DNA of 40,372 nucleotides from CAVZLD01 sp964522605. GTDB lineage: Bacteria; Planctomycetota; Planctomycetia; Pirellulales; Pirellulaceae. Below the pieces are notes generated by a model. The model was not told the origin of the DNA and searched no databases. It saw only the letters and a program-made list of their open reading frames with translations. Shown here piece by piece: positions 1 to 8,593 of this stretch. A program made the position numbers and the translations under genes. The first letter of the stretch is position 1, and every line of letters starts with the position of its first letter. Where the stretch lies: NCBI GenBank assembly GCA_964522605.1, contig CAZFWV010000022.1:1-40372 (forward strand). Reading direction: 5' to 3'.

Positions 1-1
1 C

Positions 2-1423
2 GCACGATTCGTCTCGGCAGGCTGCGTCCTGCTCTTCCTGCTGCTGATCGCAACGTCCACTCAAGGCGGCGTGGATTACGCTGACCCAACCGGCGGTTGG
101 ACCTACAAATTCGAAGGCGATTCCGCCGCATCCGCAGTGAACGCCGCACTGGATGGTACTTGGGACCACGATAATCCCTCGGACGCATGGGACGGCTCGG
201 AGATCGAATCGGGCTCACCCGGAGGTATTTCTGCCGTGGTCGAAGACGGGACAGGAGTGACGTTCATTCGGATTCAGGACCCGGGCGACCCGCGGGACTA
301 CGAAATGCCCGACCCCAGCAACCGCAAGATTTTTCTAGACCGCGACATTATCGGTTTGGATGACCTCAGTGAGACGTTTCTCGACGACGGGTTCACGTTT
401 TCGTTTCGTGCGCGGTTGGCCACACCCAATACCGGCGGCCCGCTCGACGATTGGTATCCGGATGGTGGCGCGGGCCCCGACGAGTGGCCCGATGAAGGAT
501 TGGGGTATGCAATTCACGATAACGGCACGGCCCACATCAGCTTTTATCAGCCGTACGGGGTCGGTGGTCTGGGGTTCGCGTTGGCAACCCCGCGCGAAGA
601 CCGATTCGTTGACGGAACGGGCCTGCTCATGAACGATTTGATCGCCGATTTTCCCGACGCGAATGCCGGATCGACCGGCAACGGCGAAGTGAATCTGCTA
701 GAAATCGAAGACCTGACCGCCTGGCACGAGTTCTGGATCACGATTCAGCTTCTCGAAGACGGAGATGGAACCCATTTGGTCAACGTCTACATGGACGGAT
801 CGACCGAGCCGGACGAGTTTGTCGTAACCGCGTCGACGCGAGCCGACATGAATGGCGACCGTATGACGCAAGGCCCGATGTCAATCGGCGTAGGTGCCAC
901 GCCTCTGGAGTCCGCCTGGGACCTCGATTTCATTGCCTACATCCCGGGCGTGATTGAACCGACGGTTGGTGTGGGTGTACGCGGCGACTACAACGGAAAC
1001 GGAATGCTTGACCTGGAAGACATCGACATCCTGACGGCGCAATCGGCGGCCGGAACAAATCTGCCGCAGTATGACCTGACGGGCGATGGCTTGGTCGACG
1101 GAGAGGACGTCAAACTCTGGGCGAAGTCGAAGGACGTCGGCTATACGTGGATCGGCGATGCGAACTACGATGGTCAGTTCAACACGGGCGACTTCGTACG
1201 GGTACTCGGTGTCGGCAAATACGAGAACCAGAATGCCACCGCCGTATGGTCCGAGGGCGATTGGAACGGTGATGGCTCCTTCGATACGGGCGACCTTGTG
1301 GCAGCCCTTTCGGATGGCGGCTATGAAGTTGGACCGCGCTCCGACGTCTCCGCCGTACCGGAGCCCGGCAGCCTACTATTGCTGCTGTTGGGCCTGATCG
1401 GTCTTGCCGCGCGACGGCGCTGA
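2..1423 (+). CDS. Secreted dockerin-repeat protein with PEP-CTERM sorting signal (5' truncated)
   Basis: The reading frame is open from base 2, so the start lies upstream of the window; a GTG at 71 is in frame but would remove the hydrophobic signal peptide encoded by bases 2-70 (run of V/L/F/I residues then ATSTQGG). The first ~320 residues look like a beta-rich LamG/concanavalin-like module (FTFSFRARL, WHEFWITIQL, VNVYMDGS), an inference from pattern only. Next come four EF-hand-like dockerin type I calcium loops (GDYNGNGMLD, YDLTGDGLVDG, GDANYDGQFNTGD, GDWNGDGSFDTGD). The C-terminus is VPEPGSLLLLLLGLIGLAARRR-like: a PEP motif, a hydrophobic helix and an arginine cluster, the PEP-CTERM signal processed by exosortases. 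It is therefore expected to be exported and anchored or released at the surface. No exosortase is visible in the window. A strong terminator follows at 1475. The ligand is unknown. Confidence 0.85.
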   Translation, partial: ARFVSAGCVLLFLLLIATSTQGGVDYADPTGGWTYKFEGDSAASAVNAALDGTWDHDNPSDAWDGSEIESGSPGGISAVVEDGTGVTFIRIQDPGDPRDYEMPDPSNRKIFLDRDIIGLDDLSETFLDDGFTFSFRARLATPNTGGPLDDWYPDGGAGPDEWPDEGLGYAIHDNGTAHISFYQPYGVGGLGFALATPREDRFVDGTGLLMNDLIADFPDANAGSTGNGEVNLLEIEDLTAWHEFWITIQLLEDGDGTHLVNVYMDGSTEPDEFVVTASTRADMNGDRMTQGPMSIGVGATPLESAWDLDFIAYIPGVIEPTVGVGVRGDYNGNGMLDLEDIDILTAQSAAGTNLPQYDLTGDGLVDGEDVKLWAKSKDVGYTWIGDANYDGQFNTGDFVRVLGVGKYENQNATAVWSEGDWNGDGSFDTGDLVAALSDGGYEVGPRSDVSAVPEPGSLLLLLLGLIGLAARRR

Positions 1424-1474
1424 GCAGATACTCCTCCGCGCTCGCGGGCGCATCGAAAACCGACGCAGACAATC

Positions 1475-1513
1475 CGCGTCGACCGACGTCGAATCGGTCG
1501 ACGCGTTTGTTTT
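1475..1513 (+). terminator. Intrinsic terminator after the PEP-CTERM gene
   Basis: A perfect 12-bp stem (CGCGTCGACCGA at 1475-1486, its complement at 1494-1505) with a 7-base loop is followed at once by TTTGTTTT. It lies 52 bases after the stop of the dockerin/PEP-CTERM gene. Confidence 0.85.
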
Positions 1514-1614
1514 CGCGGTCATGGAGCGTCGTCGGTGCGAGCGGCAAAGAGACCACGGGAAATCAAGCGCGAAAACCCGAAGCGCCAGTTTTGAAGTTGC
1601 ACATTTCGTCAGTT

Positions 1615-1699
1615 CGTAGCCGAATTCGTGAGAATTCGGGGGCTTTGTCGCTGGGTCCCCCCTGCTCGAGACCTCCGAATTCTCACGAATTCGGCTACG
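1615..1699. repeat. REPIN-like inverted pair with GTAG heads
   Basis: Two perfectly complementary 25-base arms (1615-1639 and 1675-1699) flank 35 unrelated bases. Each arm reads GTAG, then CCGAATTC, a four-base loop, then GAATTCGG, so each is itself a hairpin with an 8-bp stem. A GTAG tetranucleotide followed by a hairpin, in inverted pairs, is the architecture of REP sequences and REPINs recognised by RAYT (Y1, TnpA_REP) transposases. It lies in the intergenic space between the PEP-CTERM gene and dtd. The rest of 1424-1802 holds the terminator at 1475 and nothing else I can identify. Confidence 0.7.
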
Positions 1700-1802
1700 T
1701 GCAACTTCGGAGCTCACGCTTCGGGTTACGATGGAATCGACCTTGATGGATCGGCAGTACCGATCAGGGTCGCACCGGCATCAGCCGAGGGTGAAGCGCA
1801 CA

Positions 1803-2252
1803 CTAGAACAGCTTGCGGCTATCGAGCAGCAGCGTCACGGGCCCGTCGTTGGCCAGCTCAACGAGCATGTGTTCACGAAAGCGACCGCACTGCACCTCGC
1901 AACCGAATTGGCGAACGCACGCCACAAAAGACTCGTACAGACGCACCGCTTGTTCTGGCTCCGCGGCGGTCGTGAAACTCGGCCGTCGCCCCCGTCGGCA
2001 ATCCCCCAAAAGCGTGAACTGACTCACGACGAGCATCGCGCCACCGGATTCAATGAGCGATCGATTCATCTTGCCGGCATCGTCTTCAAATACGCGCAAG
2101 CCTGCGGTTTTTTCGGCCAGGTATCGCGCATCCACTTCCGTATCTTCCTGGGCAACGCCCAGCAACACGAGCAGCCCCGATCCAATCTGGCCGGTGACTT
2201 GTCCTTCGACCGTCACCTTCGCCTGTCGCACACGTTGGACACACGCACGCAC
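1803..2252 (-). CDS. dtd: D-aminoacyl-tRNA deacylase
   Basis: Hydrolyses D-aminoacyl-tRNAs (and mischarged glycyl-tRNA-Ala) in the cytoplasm, keeping D-amino acids out of translation. The 149 residues match the usual ~145-150 aa. The N-terminus MRACVQRV, the SQFTLLGD motif and the C-terminal NDGPVTLLLDS motif with its Gly-Pro pair (the chiral-selectivity element) are all present. The start is a GTG at 2252, chosen because MRAxVQRV is where the family begins. It lies 23 bases downstream of the membrane-protein gene on the same strand, so the two are probably co-transcribed. Confidence 0.95.
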   Translation of the reverse strand: MRACVQRVRQAKVTVEGQVTGQIGSGLLVLLGVAQEDTEVDARYLAEKTAGLRVFEDDAGKMNRSLIESGGAMLVVSQFTLLGDCRRGRRPSFTTAAEPEQAVRLYESFVACVRQFGCEVQCGRFREHMLVELANDGPVTLLLDSRKLF

Positions 2253-2275
2253 GGTACGCTCCCCTGCCCTGCCGG

Positions 2276-2932
2276 TTATTGCTCAACGTCAAGTCCGCGC
2301 TGACGTCGGATCTCGCGGACTTCACCCAGGATCTGCTCCACAATCCGCATGTTGCTGTGGATGTTACCAACCTGGATCATGTACGAGAGCGCCACCAAAG
2401 CCACCCCCGCCAACGCTGCAAAGAAGTGTGGCACGACCCAACGACTCGTGGTCGCGCGTAGCGTACCGGGATCCGCCGCCGCCCCCAGGCTGACCACCAC
2501 CAGGATCACCAGGATTCCCATCAGCGCCCACGGAAATGTTTTCCGCTTCAGTCGATTACTCTCGGCAATCAGTTCCGAATCAAGATCGTACGCTTCGACG
2601 ACCTCGCGACACCAGCGACTCGTCCCGATGAAGTAGGTCACCGAGATACTGTTCACCAAGACGGCGACCAAGCTGGCAAACACCGCCATCATGATGTGCC
2701 AAGTTGCGCGACGACGCGGAACTTCCAGAGCGGCATAGTGACGCGTCAATTCGGCATGCAGCGTTTCCAATTGCTCCGGCGTCACGGAAGCATCCTCGGA
2801 CCGAAGAGCCCGATCGGCCGCCAGCAATTGCTGATAACGAGCGTTATAATCTCCGATCCACAGGCCCAAACCGACGGTCACCGCCAATAGCAACAAGGAA
2901 AAGACCGTCAACGAGGAGTAGATGCGAGACAC
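2276..2932 (-). CDS. Four-helix membrane protein of unknown function
   Basis: I do not recognise the family. The 218-residue protein has four predicted membrane segments: near residues 5-28 (SLTVFSLLLLAVTVGLGLWI), about 79-105 (IMMAVFASLVAVLVNSISV), about 135-155 (FPWALMGILVILVVVSLG) and about 165-190 (FFAALAGVALVALSYMI). A soluble stretch with heptad-like leucines (LLAADRALRSED...LETLHAEL) lies between the first two, and a charged tail (EQILGEVREIRRQRG) follows the last. The start is GTG at 2932; the next in-frame choices would cut into the first helix. It probably shares a transcript with dtd, 23 bases downstream, but the context does not suggest a role. Confidence 0.75.
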   Translation of the reverse strand: MSRIYSSLTVFSLLLLAVTVGLGLWIGDYNARYQQLLAADRALRSEDASVTPEQLETLHAELTRHYAALEVPRRRATWHIMMAVFASLVAVLVNSISVTYFIGTSRWCREVVEAYDLDSELIAESNRLKRKTFPWALMGILVILVVVSLGAAADPGTLRATTSRWVVPHFFAALAGVALVALSYMIQVGNIHSNMRIVEQILGEVREIRRQRGLDVEQ

Positions 2933-3181
2933 GATTCAGATCATCCATCGAGCAAATTGCCGGAAACAACGAGGGCACCGGCGTGGTTTGGGGCATGGGA
3001 GGCGGCAGACTTCGGGGCACAGCCGAGGAACCAAAGACAGGCCCCGTCAAAGCCAGTCGCCCGTAGTTATAGCGCGACAACGGGTGAATCACCAGGGCCC
3101 TTGACGGTCTGTCGCTCTATCGATCGCTGGTCTATGCTAGGCCACAAAACGTACACCGACACGGAAGGGAAAGGAATTCAA

Positions 3182-3835
3182 ATGCCCCCCTGCCCCGCTG
3201 ATCTTTGTTACGGCTACCTGTTGCGGCACGGTGCGACCGAAAACAACTTGGCGAAACCACCACGCTTGCAGGGACGCGGACTCGACAGTCCGCTCTCCAA
3301 CGCCGGACGCGAGCAGGCAGAGGCCGCGGCGCGCGCGCTGTCTCGTGTGCCGCTGGCTGCCGTGTTCAGTTCTCCCCTGCTGCGCGCTCGCGAGACAGCG
3401 GAGCTGATTGCAGATCCCCATGCGCTGTCAGTCCAGGTTGTGGAGGATCTGATCGAGGTCGACGTAGGCGAGTGGGAGGGGCGGAGTTGGGTTGAGATCG
3501 CCCGCAACGATACCGAGCGACACCAACAGTTCGTGAGCCAGCCGGAACTCCATGGATATCGCGGTGGCGAGAACCTGACACAGGTTCGCGAGCGCGTCGT
3601 GCCGGCGATTCGACAGATCCTTGCGGACCACGGGGCACAACATGTCGCAATCGTCGCCCACAATGTCGTGAATCGAACCTACCTCGGCACCTTGATGGGG
3701 TTGCCCCTGGCTCGGTCGCGTGATCTGGCCCAAAGCAACTGCGGCATCAACGTGGTTCGATATCGTGGTGGAGAGGTGAAACTGCTGTCGATGAATTCCG
3801 TCTTTCATCTATCGGACGGCGTGCGTTCGATTTGA
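3182..3835 (+). CDS. Histidine phosphatase family protein (phosphoglycerate mutase-like)
   Basis: A cytoplasmic phosphatase or mutase of the two-histidine superfamily. The catalytic RHG motif is LLRHGATENN (His about residue 16), followed by SNAGREQAEAAARAL, FSSPLLRARETAELI, the acidic residue in GEWEGRSW, and the second catalytic His in IVAHNVVNRTYLG. Length is 217 aa, typical of CobC/GpmB-like members. The start is the ATG at 3182, preceded 8-9 bases upstream by the purine-rich AGGGAAAGGA; a longer frame upstream has no comparable site. The substrate cannot be told from sequence. It ends 6 bases before the convergent LolA-like gene. Confidence 0.88.
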   Translation: MPPCPADLCYGYLLRHGATENNLAKPPRLQGRGLDSPLSNAGREQAEAAARALSRVPLAAVFSSPLLRARETAELIADPHALSVQVVEDLIEVDVGEWEGRSWVEIARNDTERHQQFVSQPELHGYRGGENLTQVRERVVPAIRQILADHGAQHVAIVAHNVVNRTYLGTLMGLPLARSRDLAQSNCGINVVRYRGGEVKLLSMNSVFHLSDGVRSI

Positions 3836-3841
3836 TGTCCA

Positions 3842-4795
3842 CTAGCGCTTTTCCAATTTCGAGACATATTCGTCCGTGTGGTCATTGGGTTCCGCATCGC
3901 CGGGCTCATAGACGAACAATAGAGGATCCAAATCGGCTCCGTATTCGACTTCGAACAATTCCATCGTCACTAACGAGCGCGACTCTTTTTGCCAGGCCAA
4001 GTAATCGTCGGCAATTCCGTGCCCCGGTTCAGCCCGTCGAAAATCGATCTGGTAGGGAAACAGATCGTCCCGACCAAGAAGCAGAAGGACCCGGTCGGGC
4101 AACTGAGCGGGCAGAACGTCGGACACGATCTGGCCTTGCGGATCCAGCAATTGGTGCTCCGACTTCAGATGAGTGACCAAGCGATCCGGCTTCCACCGAC
4201 CGGCGAGAACCCAGACGGGCAGATCCTGAAAGAGAATCTCTTGCGGTGGACCAAAGTCGAATTCCACATCGAGCGAAGCGATCAGCTGGCCCAATCCGCC
4301 GCCGGGCAATAGGAGCGGTGAGGCCGTGGCTTGAATTCGACCCGACTCCGCGGCTGCTCGCAGGCGTCGCAGGTCGATCCGTCCCAATCGGGCTTTCGCC
4401 TGACTATCATCACGACTCCAAAGAAACCGTCCGTCACAAACCTGCAGCAAGCTGATGGTTTGGTCTTTTCCGCGGACGGAGAGCGAAAACCGCACGAGCA
4501 ATCCCTTGTCGGACAGCAACTGGTGGTAGGTCCCCGAACCCACGAGCTTTTGACCAAACATCTCCGTTCGATGCCGAACCTGGGCCGAAATCGAGGTCTG
4601 CGCATTGACCTGTTGCACGGCCCGCTGAATCAAAGAAGTCGCAGCCGGACCCGTTGCTGGCACACGGACGACCGCTCCCGATGTCGTCGCCTGGAGTGGG
4701 CGCGCAGGAACGGTCTTTGACCGCTCCACCAACCGGCTGCCGGCGATCGCAACGAGAACGACTCCGACGGTCAACGTTGTGAATCTGTAGTCCAT
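3842..4795 (-). CDS. Secreted LolA-like protein, function unknown
   Basis: The 317-residue protein begins with a short charged segment and one hydrophobic helix (FTTLTVGVVLVAIAGSRL), which fits a signal peptide or membrane anchor. The rest alternates short beta-type strands with aromatic residues (KLVGSGTYHQ, VRFSLSVRGK, CDGRFLWSRDD, WVLAGRWKPDRL), the style of the LolA/LppX lipoprotein-carrier fold found often in planctomycete secreted proteins. That assignment is inference. The start is ATG at 4795, and the protein is divergent from the lipoprotein gene at 5101. No partner of a Lol pathway is nearby. Confidence 0.6.
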   Translation of the reverse strand: MDYRFTTLTVGVVLVAIAGSRLVERSKTVPARPLQATTSGAVVRVPATGPAATSLIQRAVQQVNAQTSISAQVRHRTEMFGQKLVGSGTYHQLLSDKGLLVRFSLSVRGKDQTISLLQVCDGRFLWSRDDSQAKARLGRIDLRRLRAAAESGRIQATASPLLLPGGGLGQLIASLDVEFDFGPPQEILFQDLPVWVLAGRWKPDRLVTHLKSEHQLLDPQGQIVSDVLPAQLPDRVLLLLGRDDLFPYQIDFRRAEPGHGIADDYLAWQKESRSLVTMELFEVEYGADLDPLLFVYEPGDAEPNDHTDEYVSKLEKR

Positions 4796-4947
4796 GTGAC
4801 GATTCTGCCGGTTTTGCCAAACATTCCAGCAGGAATTAACCGACTATTACCCCAGGAACCAGCGTTCTCGCTCGCGCTTTGGGCCAACCGTGAAACCACG
4901 GCAGGACATCGGCAAGCAGGAGTGCTGGGCGGAGTCATTCTACGGAT

Positions 4948-4986
4948 GGAGTGGAATCAGGTCCACGTGAGTTGTCGTTCCACTCC
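4948..4986. other. Hairpin in the divergent intergenic region 4796-5100
   Basis: A 9-bp perfect stem (GGAGTGGAA at 4948-4956, TTCCACTCC at 4978-4986) encloses a 21-base loop that contains CACGTG. The 305-base region must carry promoters for both divergent genes, but I see no convincing -10/-35 pair or other element. A regulatory role for the hairpin is speculation. Confidence 0.3.
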
Positions 4987-5100
4987 CGCCGATCGAACCG
5001 ACTCGGATCAATCGAGAAACACCAATTCGTCTGCTTGTGACTGCGGGATGCCGGATCGGGTCAGAGGCCGGTTGCGGTCGCGTCTATTGGGGGGAAAAAG

Positions 5101-6435
5101 ATGAAGAGACGTCGATGGAAATGGGCGTTGCTCCTGTCGATGACCGTCTGCACGGTCGGATGTGGGCTCACCGGGGGACATAATCTGCCTCCCGCCGCCC
5201 GTCTAGCGGAACCGGGTCCTGGTGTTGGCGGCCCAGGACCGGGAGTTTTAACTCCACCCATGCCACCCTTTGGTGACGCCGCAGTCGGCATGATGGGGTC
5301 CGGAGTCATGACCGCCGACGCCAGCATGATGGCAGCTGCCGCAGGCGGCATGGAACAGGTCGCGATGGCCGGCTGCCAGACGGGTGATGGCGGAGCGGGT
5401 GAGGTTCAGGTGCTCTTCACGAAGCCCGAATCGATGCAAATCAATTGGGACGTGAGCTGCGTTGGCGGTTTTGACTCGACTCCGTTAATCACGCCGGGGC
5501 GACAGAACTTCCAGCAAGGGGCGATCTACCGGCTGAAGCTGACGCGAATCCCCGGTACGGGTCGCGAGGGAGTGGAACTCTATCCGACCTTGGAAATCGG
5601 TCCTCCGGCCTATCGCAGCCTGGCCTATTTGGCTCACAATGCGATCCCGATCCAATTCACGGAGGAGGATTTCGATCAAGTCCTCGCCGGCAACATGGTT
5701 ACGAAGGTGATCTATCTGCCGGATCCGGAATTCCAGGGCCTGGCGGTCGCGGACGTGGCCACCCTCGTCAGCACGCGGCTGGACCCAGGGTTGGATCCGA
5801 TTGAGGAAGCTAGCCGAAAGGGCGTCATCTTGGCGGTGGTTCGGCTTGGCAACAAGGACTTGGAGACTCCGGAGATCAACGGCGGAACGATCAGTAGCGA
5901 CGTCGAGGTTATGCCTGCCGGTTACCATGCACCGGTGAATACGCCGGCTGCGATGTCCGGTCAGAGCTGTCTTCCGCTGCACGGGAATGCCGTGCGGTCC
6001 ATTCCGGGTCATCTGAACCCGGCGGTCGTTCCAATGCCGCCGGGCGGAATGCCCGCGGACCTGATCGCTGGCCTCAATGCCCCGCAGTACGGGATGACGA
6101 TGTCAGGAACCCCGATCGGTTTGCCTGGGCCCCCACACATTCCGCTGGGAGTCCCCGCAGGCTTGCAGAAGCACGTCATCAAGAACTGGACGACGATGCA
6201 TTTGCCGAAACCGGTCGAGAAGCTGAAGATCAACGTGAAGCAGCGTCCGGGCCTCAGTTATCCGCATCCGGCAACACGGGCCTGGATCAAAGAAGACACG
6301 ATTCATCCGTCGGTGCACTACAGTCCTCACCATTACGGCGCACCTTCGACCGGGCAGATTCAATACAACCCAGGACATGCGCACGGACAGATGGGTGCGT
6401 CCAATCAGGCCTACTATGACGCGTACTGTCAGTAA
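5101..6435 (+). CDS. Planctomycete secreted lipoprotein-like protein, first of a tandem paralogous pair
   Basis: The 444-residue protein starts with a basic segment, a hydrophobic stretch and a Cys in lipobox-like context (TVGC, Cys21), so export and lipid attachment are likely. A Gly/Pro/Met-rich linker (residues ~30-85) leads to a conserved domain: INWDV, YRLKLTRIP, ELYPTLEI, IPIQFTEEDFDQVLAGNMVTKVIYL, and DPIEEASRKGVILAVVRLG. The same order of motifs recurs in the next gene, so the two are diverged duplicates. The C-terminal third is rich in Pro, His, Gly and Tyr and probably unstructured. Start ATG 5101 follows the purine run GGGGGGAAAAAG. Function unknown. Confidence 0.75.
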   Translation: MKRRRWKWALLLSMTVCTVGCGLTGGHNLPPAARLAEPGPGVGGPGPGVLTPPMPPFGDAAVGMMGSGVMTADASMMAAAAGGMEQVAMAGCQTGDGGAGEVQVLFTKPESMQINWDVSCVGGFDSTPLITPGRQNFQQGAIYRLKLTRIPGTGREGVELYPTLEIGPPAYRSLAYLAHNAIPIQFTEEDFDQVLAGNMVTKVIYLPDPEFQGLAVADVATLVSTRLDPGLDPIEEASRKGVILAVVRLGNKDLETPEINGGTISSDVEVMPAGYHAPVNTPAAMSGQSCLPLHGNAVRSIPGHLNPAVVPMPPGGMPADLIAGLNAPQYGMTMSGTPIGLPGPPHIPLGVPAGLQKHVIKNWTTMHLPKPVEKLKINVKQRPGLSYPHPATRAWIKEDTIHPSVHYSPHHYGAPSTGQIQYNPGHAHGQMGASNQAYYDAYCQ

Positions 6436-6438
6436 ATC

Positions 6439-6496
6439 GTCAGAGCGGAAAAGGTGATCGGTGTCAACGGCGCAGAGAATCAGTTTCCGTTCTGAC
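6439..6496 (+). other. Long hairpin between the tandem paralogues
   Basis: Thirteen-base arms (GTCAGAGCGGAAA at 6439-6451 and TTTCCGTTCTGAC at 6484-6496, one G-T wobble) begin just after the stop codon at 6435. There is no T-run, so a classical terminator is doubtful; a transcript 3'-end or processing structure is possible. Confidence 0.4.
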
Positions 6497-6555
6497 AGGC
6501 GCCGCGAGGCGATCGCGACCATCGATCGATCCGGATAGTCTGGGAATCTCGATTT

Positions 6556-8286
6556 ATGAACCGAGTTGAGTTTTTGCGAGGCTGGATGCAATGCGGGGAT
6601 CGCCCCTTGTTTGTGCCATTCCTGCTGGTCTGGTTCGGCATTGTCGCCTCCGTTAGCGCCCAACCTCTCGTTCATTCTCGGTATCGCAGCGATCTGCCTC
6701 CTGGCGAAGTGGGTGCGCAACAGTTGCGTCGCGGTGGTCCATTACAGGGTTATGTTCAACCGGTCGAAATCCGCGTTCCGGAGGGTGCCGCGGTTTCGTT
6801 GGCCTGCGAGGGAGACTTTGCCTGGACCGCGACGAAACTCCGAGCCGGGCTGCTCGTGGGCCAGGTCTATCGACTGGAGGTCCGAGACATCCCGCGGCAC
6901 GATCAAGCGGCCGTCTATCCGAGCTTGGAGTTAATCAATCGCCTCTATCCGCCTCGCGGTTTGAAATACCGGTTTCCGATTCCCGTCGAGATTACGCAGG
7001 AAGACCTCGAACGAGCGATGGCGGGAGAGATGGTTGTCCGGGTCATCTACCTGGAGAACCCCGAACGCGCCGATCCGCGCGGGGAGGATCCCGGCGAGCA
7101 GCGGTTTCAGGACGCGCTGCCAGGCGAAGATCCACTTCAACTGGCAGACGAACTCGGTCGCCCGATGGCGATTCTGCGGATGGGCTCGCGCGTGCCTCCG
7201 CGCGGCACGTGCGATTCGACCTTCTTGTTCGGCTGCCCACCCGCGATTCCCTTGGAACAGGCGGAATGTTTAAGCGGGGAAGAGCCGATTGCCGCGTGCC
7301 CCAAATGCGGACCAACAGTCGGATGCTCCTGCGAAACCGACAGCGAACAATGGCGACCGGACGGAATTGCCGGACCCTGGCCGGCGGACGAGTATTTGTG
7401 CGACGGCGGTGACCAAGCGACGCACGTCGTCGTAAGCCTCCAGCGAAACGTCTCGGGTCTCGACCCGGAAGACACAGTCGCCCATTACGACACGCTGGAA
7501 GGTGACACGGTCGTCACCGCATCCAACAGCGTCTGCATTTACGCGCCCCGATTTGCCGCCATTCGCGGGATCTTCGGACCCTCTTTCGAAGGCCTGCTGG
7601 AGCGAACGCAGCAGTACGAACAACCACTCGTCGCAGTCACCGACAAGGCGGATCAACTGGCTCGGACACTCTTGTTGCCCGACGCTCCGGTGCGGGAGTT
7701 GGGAATTCGTGGGCCCCGAGCCGTGTGGGATCGTGCTCGGGGAATTGAAATTGATGTTCCCCTCCGCCTGGCCGAGATGGCGTCCGACGTGGGTGCGTAC
7801 GAGGATTTTCAAATCTTGCGAATTGGCATCGACTGCAACTCGGAGAAAGCCCGGCTGGCCGAACACGTGCTCGCCGCCCAGGAGTGGACCGACAACCTGA
7901 TGCCCGAAATCCTCTTAGGCGAGACCCCGGCCGTCGTCGACCGAACGGTGGAAGGCGTCGGCGTTGTTTATCGCCTCGACGAGCCCGCAAATCCCCGCCT
8001 GCGAATCGTGAAAGTCGCCTCCTGTTGTGCGGCACTTCCCGGGGAGAAGGTCGAGTTCACACTGCGATACGACAATGTCGGTGATCAGACCCTGGAACGC
8101 GTCACGATCATCGACAACCTGACCACTCGGCTCGAATACGTTCCCGATTCCGCCGAAAGCGATCGACCGGCTCGGTTCTCCCATCAGCTGAACGCCGGGG
8201 AGTCCTTGACACTCCGCTGGGAACTGTCCTCCCCCCTGCGTCCTGGCGAAGGCGGCGTTCTGCGCTTCCAATGCAAAGTCCGCTGA
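6556..8286 (+). CDS. Secreted protein with DUF11-type C-terminal domain, second of the tandem paralogous pair
   Basis: The 576-residue protein begins with a signal peptide (FVPFLLVWFGIVASVSA, cleavage likely after VSA). Its first half repeats the domain of the preceding gene: YRLEVRDIP, AVYPSLEL, IPVEITQEDLERAMAGEMVVRVIYL, and DPLQLADELGRPMAILRMG. A Cys-rich stretch follows (CPKCGPTVGCSCETD, about residues 250-265). The last ~90 residues match the DUF11/conserved-repeat pattern of surface proteins (LPGEKVEFTLRYDNVGDQTLERVTIIDNL, then LEYVPDSA and GESLTLRWEL). It is probably a cell-envelope or extracellular protein. The two genes are 120 bases apart on one strand with a hairpin between. Function unknown. 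Confidence 0.78.
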   Translation: MNRVEFLRGWMQCGDRPLFVPFLLVWFGIVASVSAQPLVHSRYRSDLPPGEVGAQQLRRGGPLQGYVQPVEIRVPEGAAVSLACEGDFAWTATKLRAGLLVGQVYRLEVRDIPRHDQAAVYPSLELINRLYPPRGLKYRFPIPVEITQEDLERAMAGEMVVRVIYLENPERADPRGEDPGEQRFQDALPGEDPLQLADELGRPMAILRMGSRVPPRGTCDSTFLFGCPPAIPLEQAECLSGEEPIAACPKCGPTVGCSCETDSEQWRPDGIAGPWPADEYLCDGGDQATHVVVSLQRNVSGLDPEDTVAHYDTLEGDTVVTASNSVCIYAPRFAAIRGIFGPSFEGLLERTQQYEQPLVAVTDKADQLARTLLLPDAPVRELGIRGPRAVWDRARGIEIDVPLRLAEMASDVGAYEDFQILRIGIDCNSEKARLAEHVLAAQEWTDNLMPEILLGETPAVVDRTVEGVGVVYRLDEPANPRLRIVKVASCCAALPGEKVEFTLRYDNVGDQTLERVTIIDNLTTRLEYVPDSAESDRPARFSHQLNAGESLTLRWELSSPLRPGEGGVLRFQCKVR

Positions 8287-8498
8287 AGGTAGGATAGACT
8301 TTCCGGTGGCTCCTGGTGCGCCGTCGGACCCGTTCGGTCTTCTGCGCCGTCCGTCCAAGCCCCACCGCTCTCCGCTGGTTCTTGGGCAGGCCGTCGATCC
8401 TTGCCAACGGGAGGTCCGCCCTACGGATTGCCCTCGAGTCGTACGTTCCCGATCAGCGCAACACGACCGGGCCGCGACCCAGCGGGCTTTGGCCGTAT

Positions 8499-8559
8499 CC
8501 GCGGAAGGGACGCTCCGGCGCGGCGTTCGATTTCTTGGCGAGTAAACAACATGTTCACC
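8499..8559 (-). repeat. Dispersed intergenic element, copy D (diverged, no heptamers)
   Basis: Read on the minus strand, GGTGAACATGTTGTTTACTC then GCCAAGAAATCGAACG and CCGGAGCGTCCC align over their whole length with the cores at 22233, 24374 and 34279, including the CAAGAAATCGA block. It is the most diverged copy and has no heptamer tract. It lies 35 bases upstream of the aminotransferase start. The rest of 8287-8593 shows nothing I can name. Confidence 0.55.
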
Positions 8560-8593
8560 GTCTGTGGTGCAGCGAGAGTCAAGGAGAATCACT

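Noticed and set aside
1731..2303. Plus-strand frame of 190 codons opposite dtd
   Set aside because: dtd on the other strand is unambiguous, and the antisense product has no recognisable motif.
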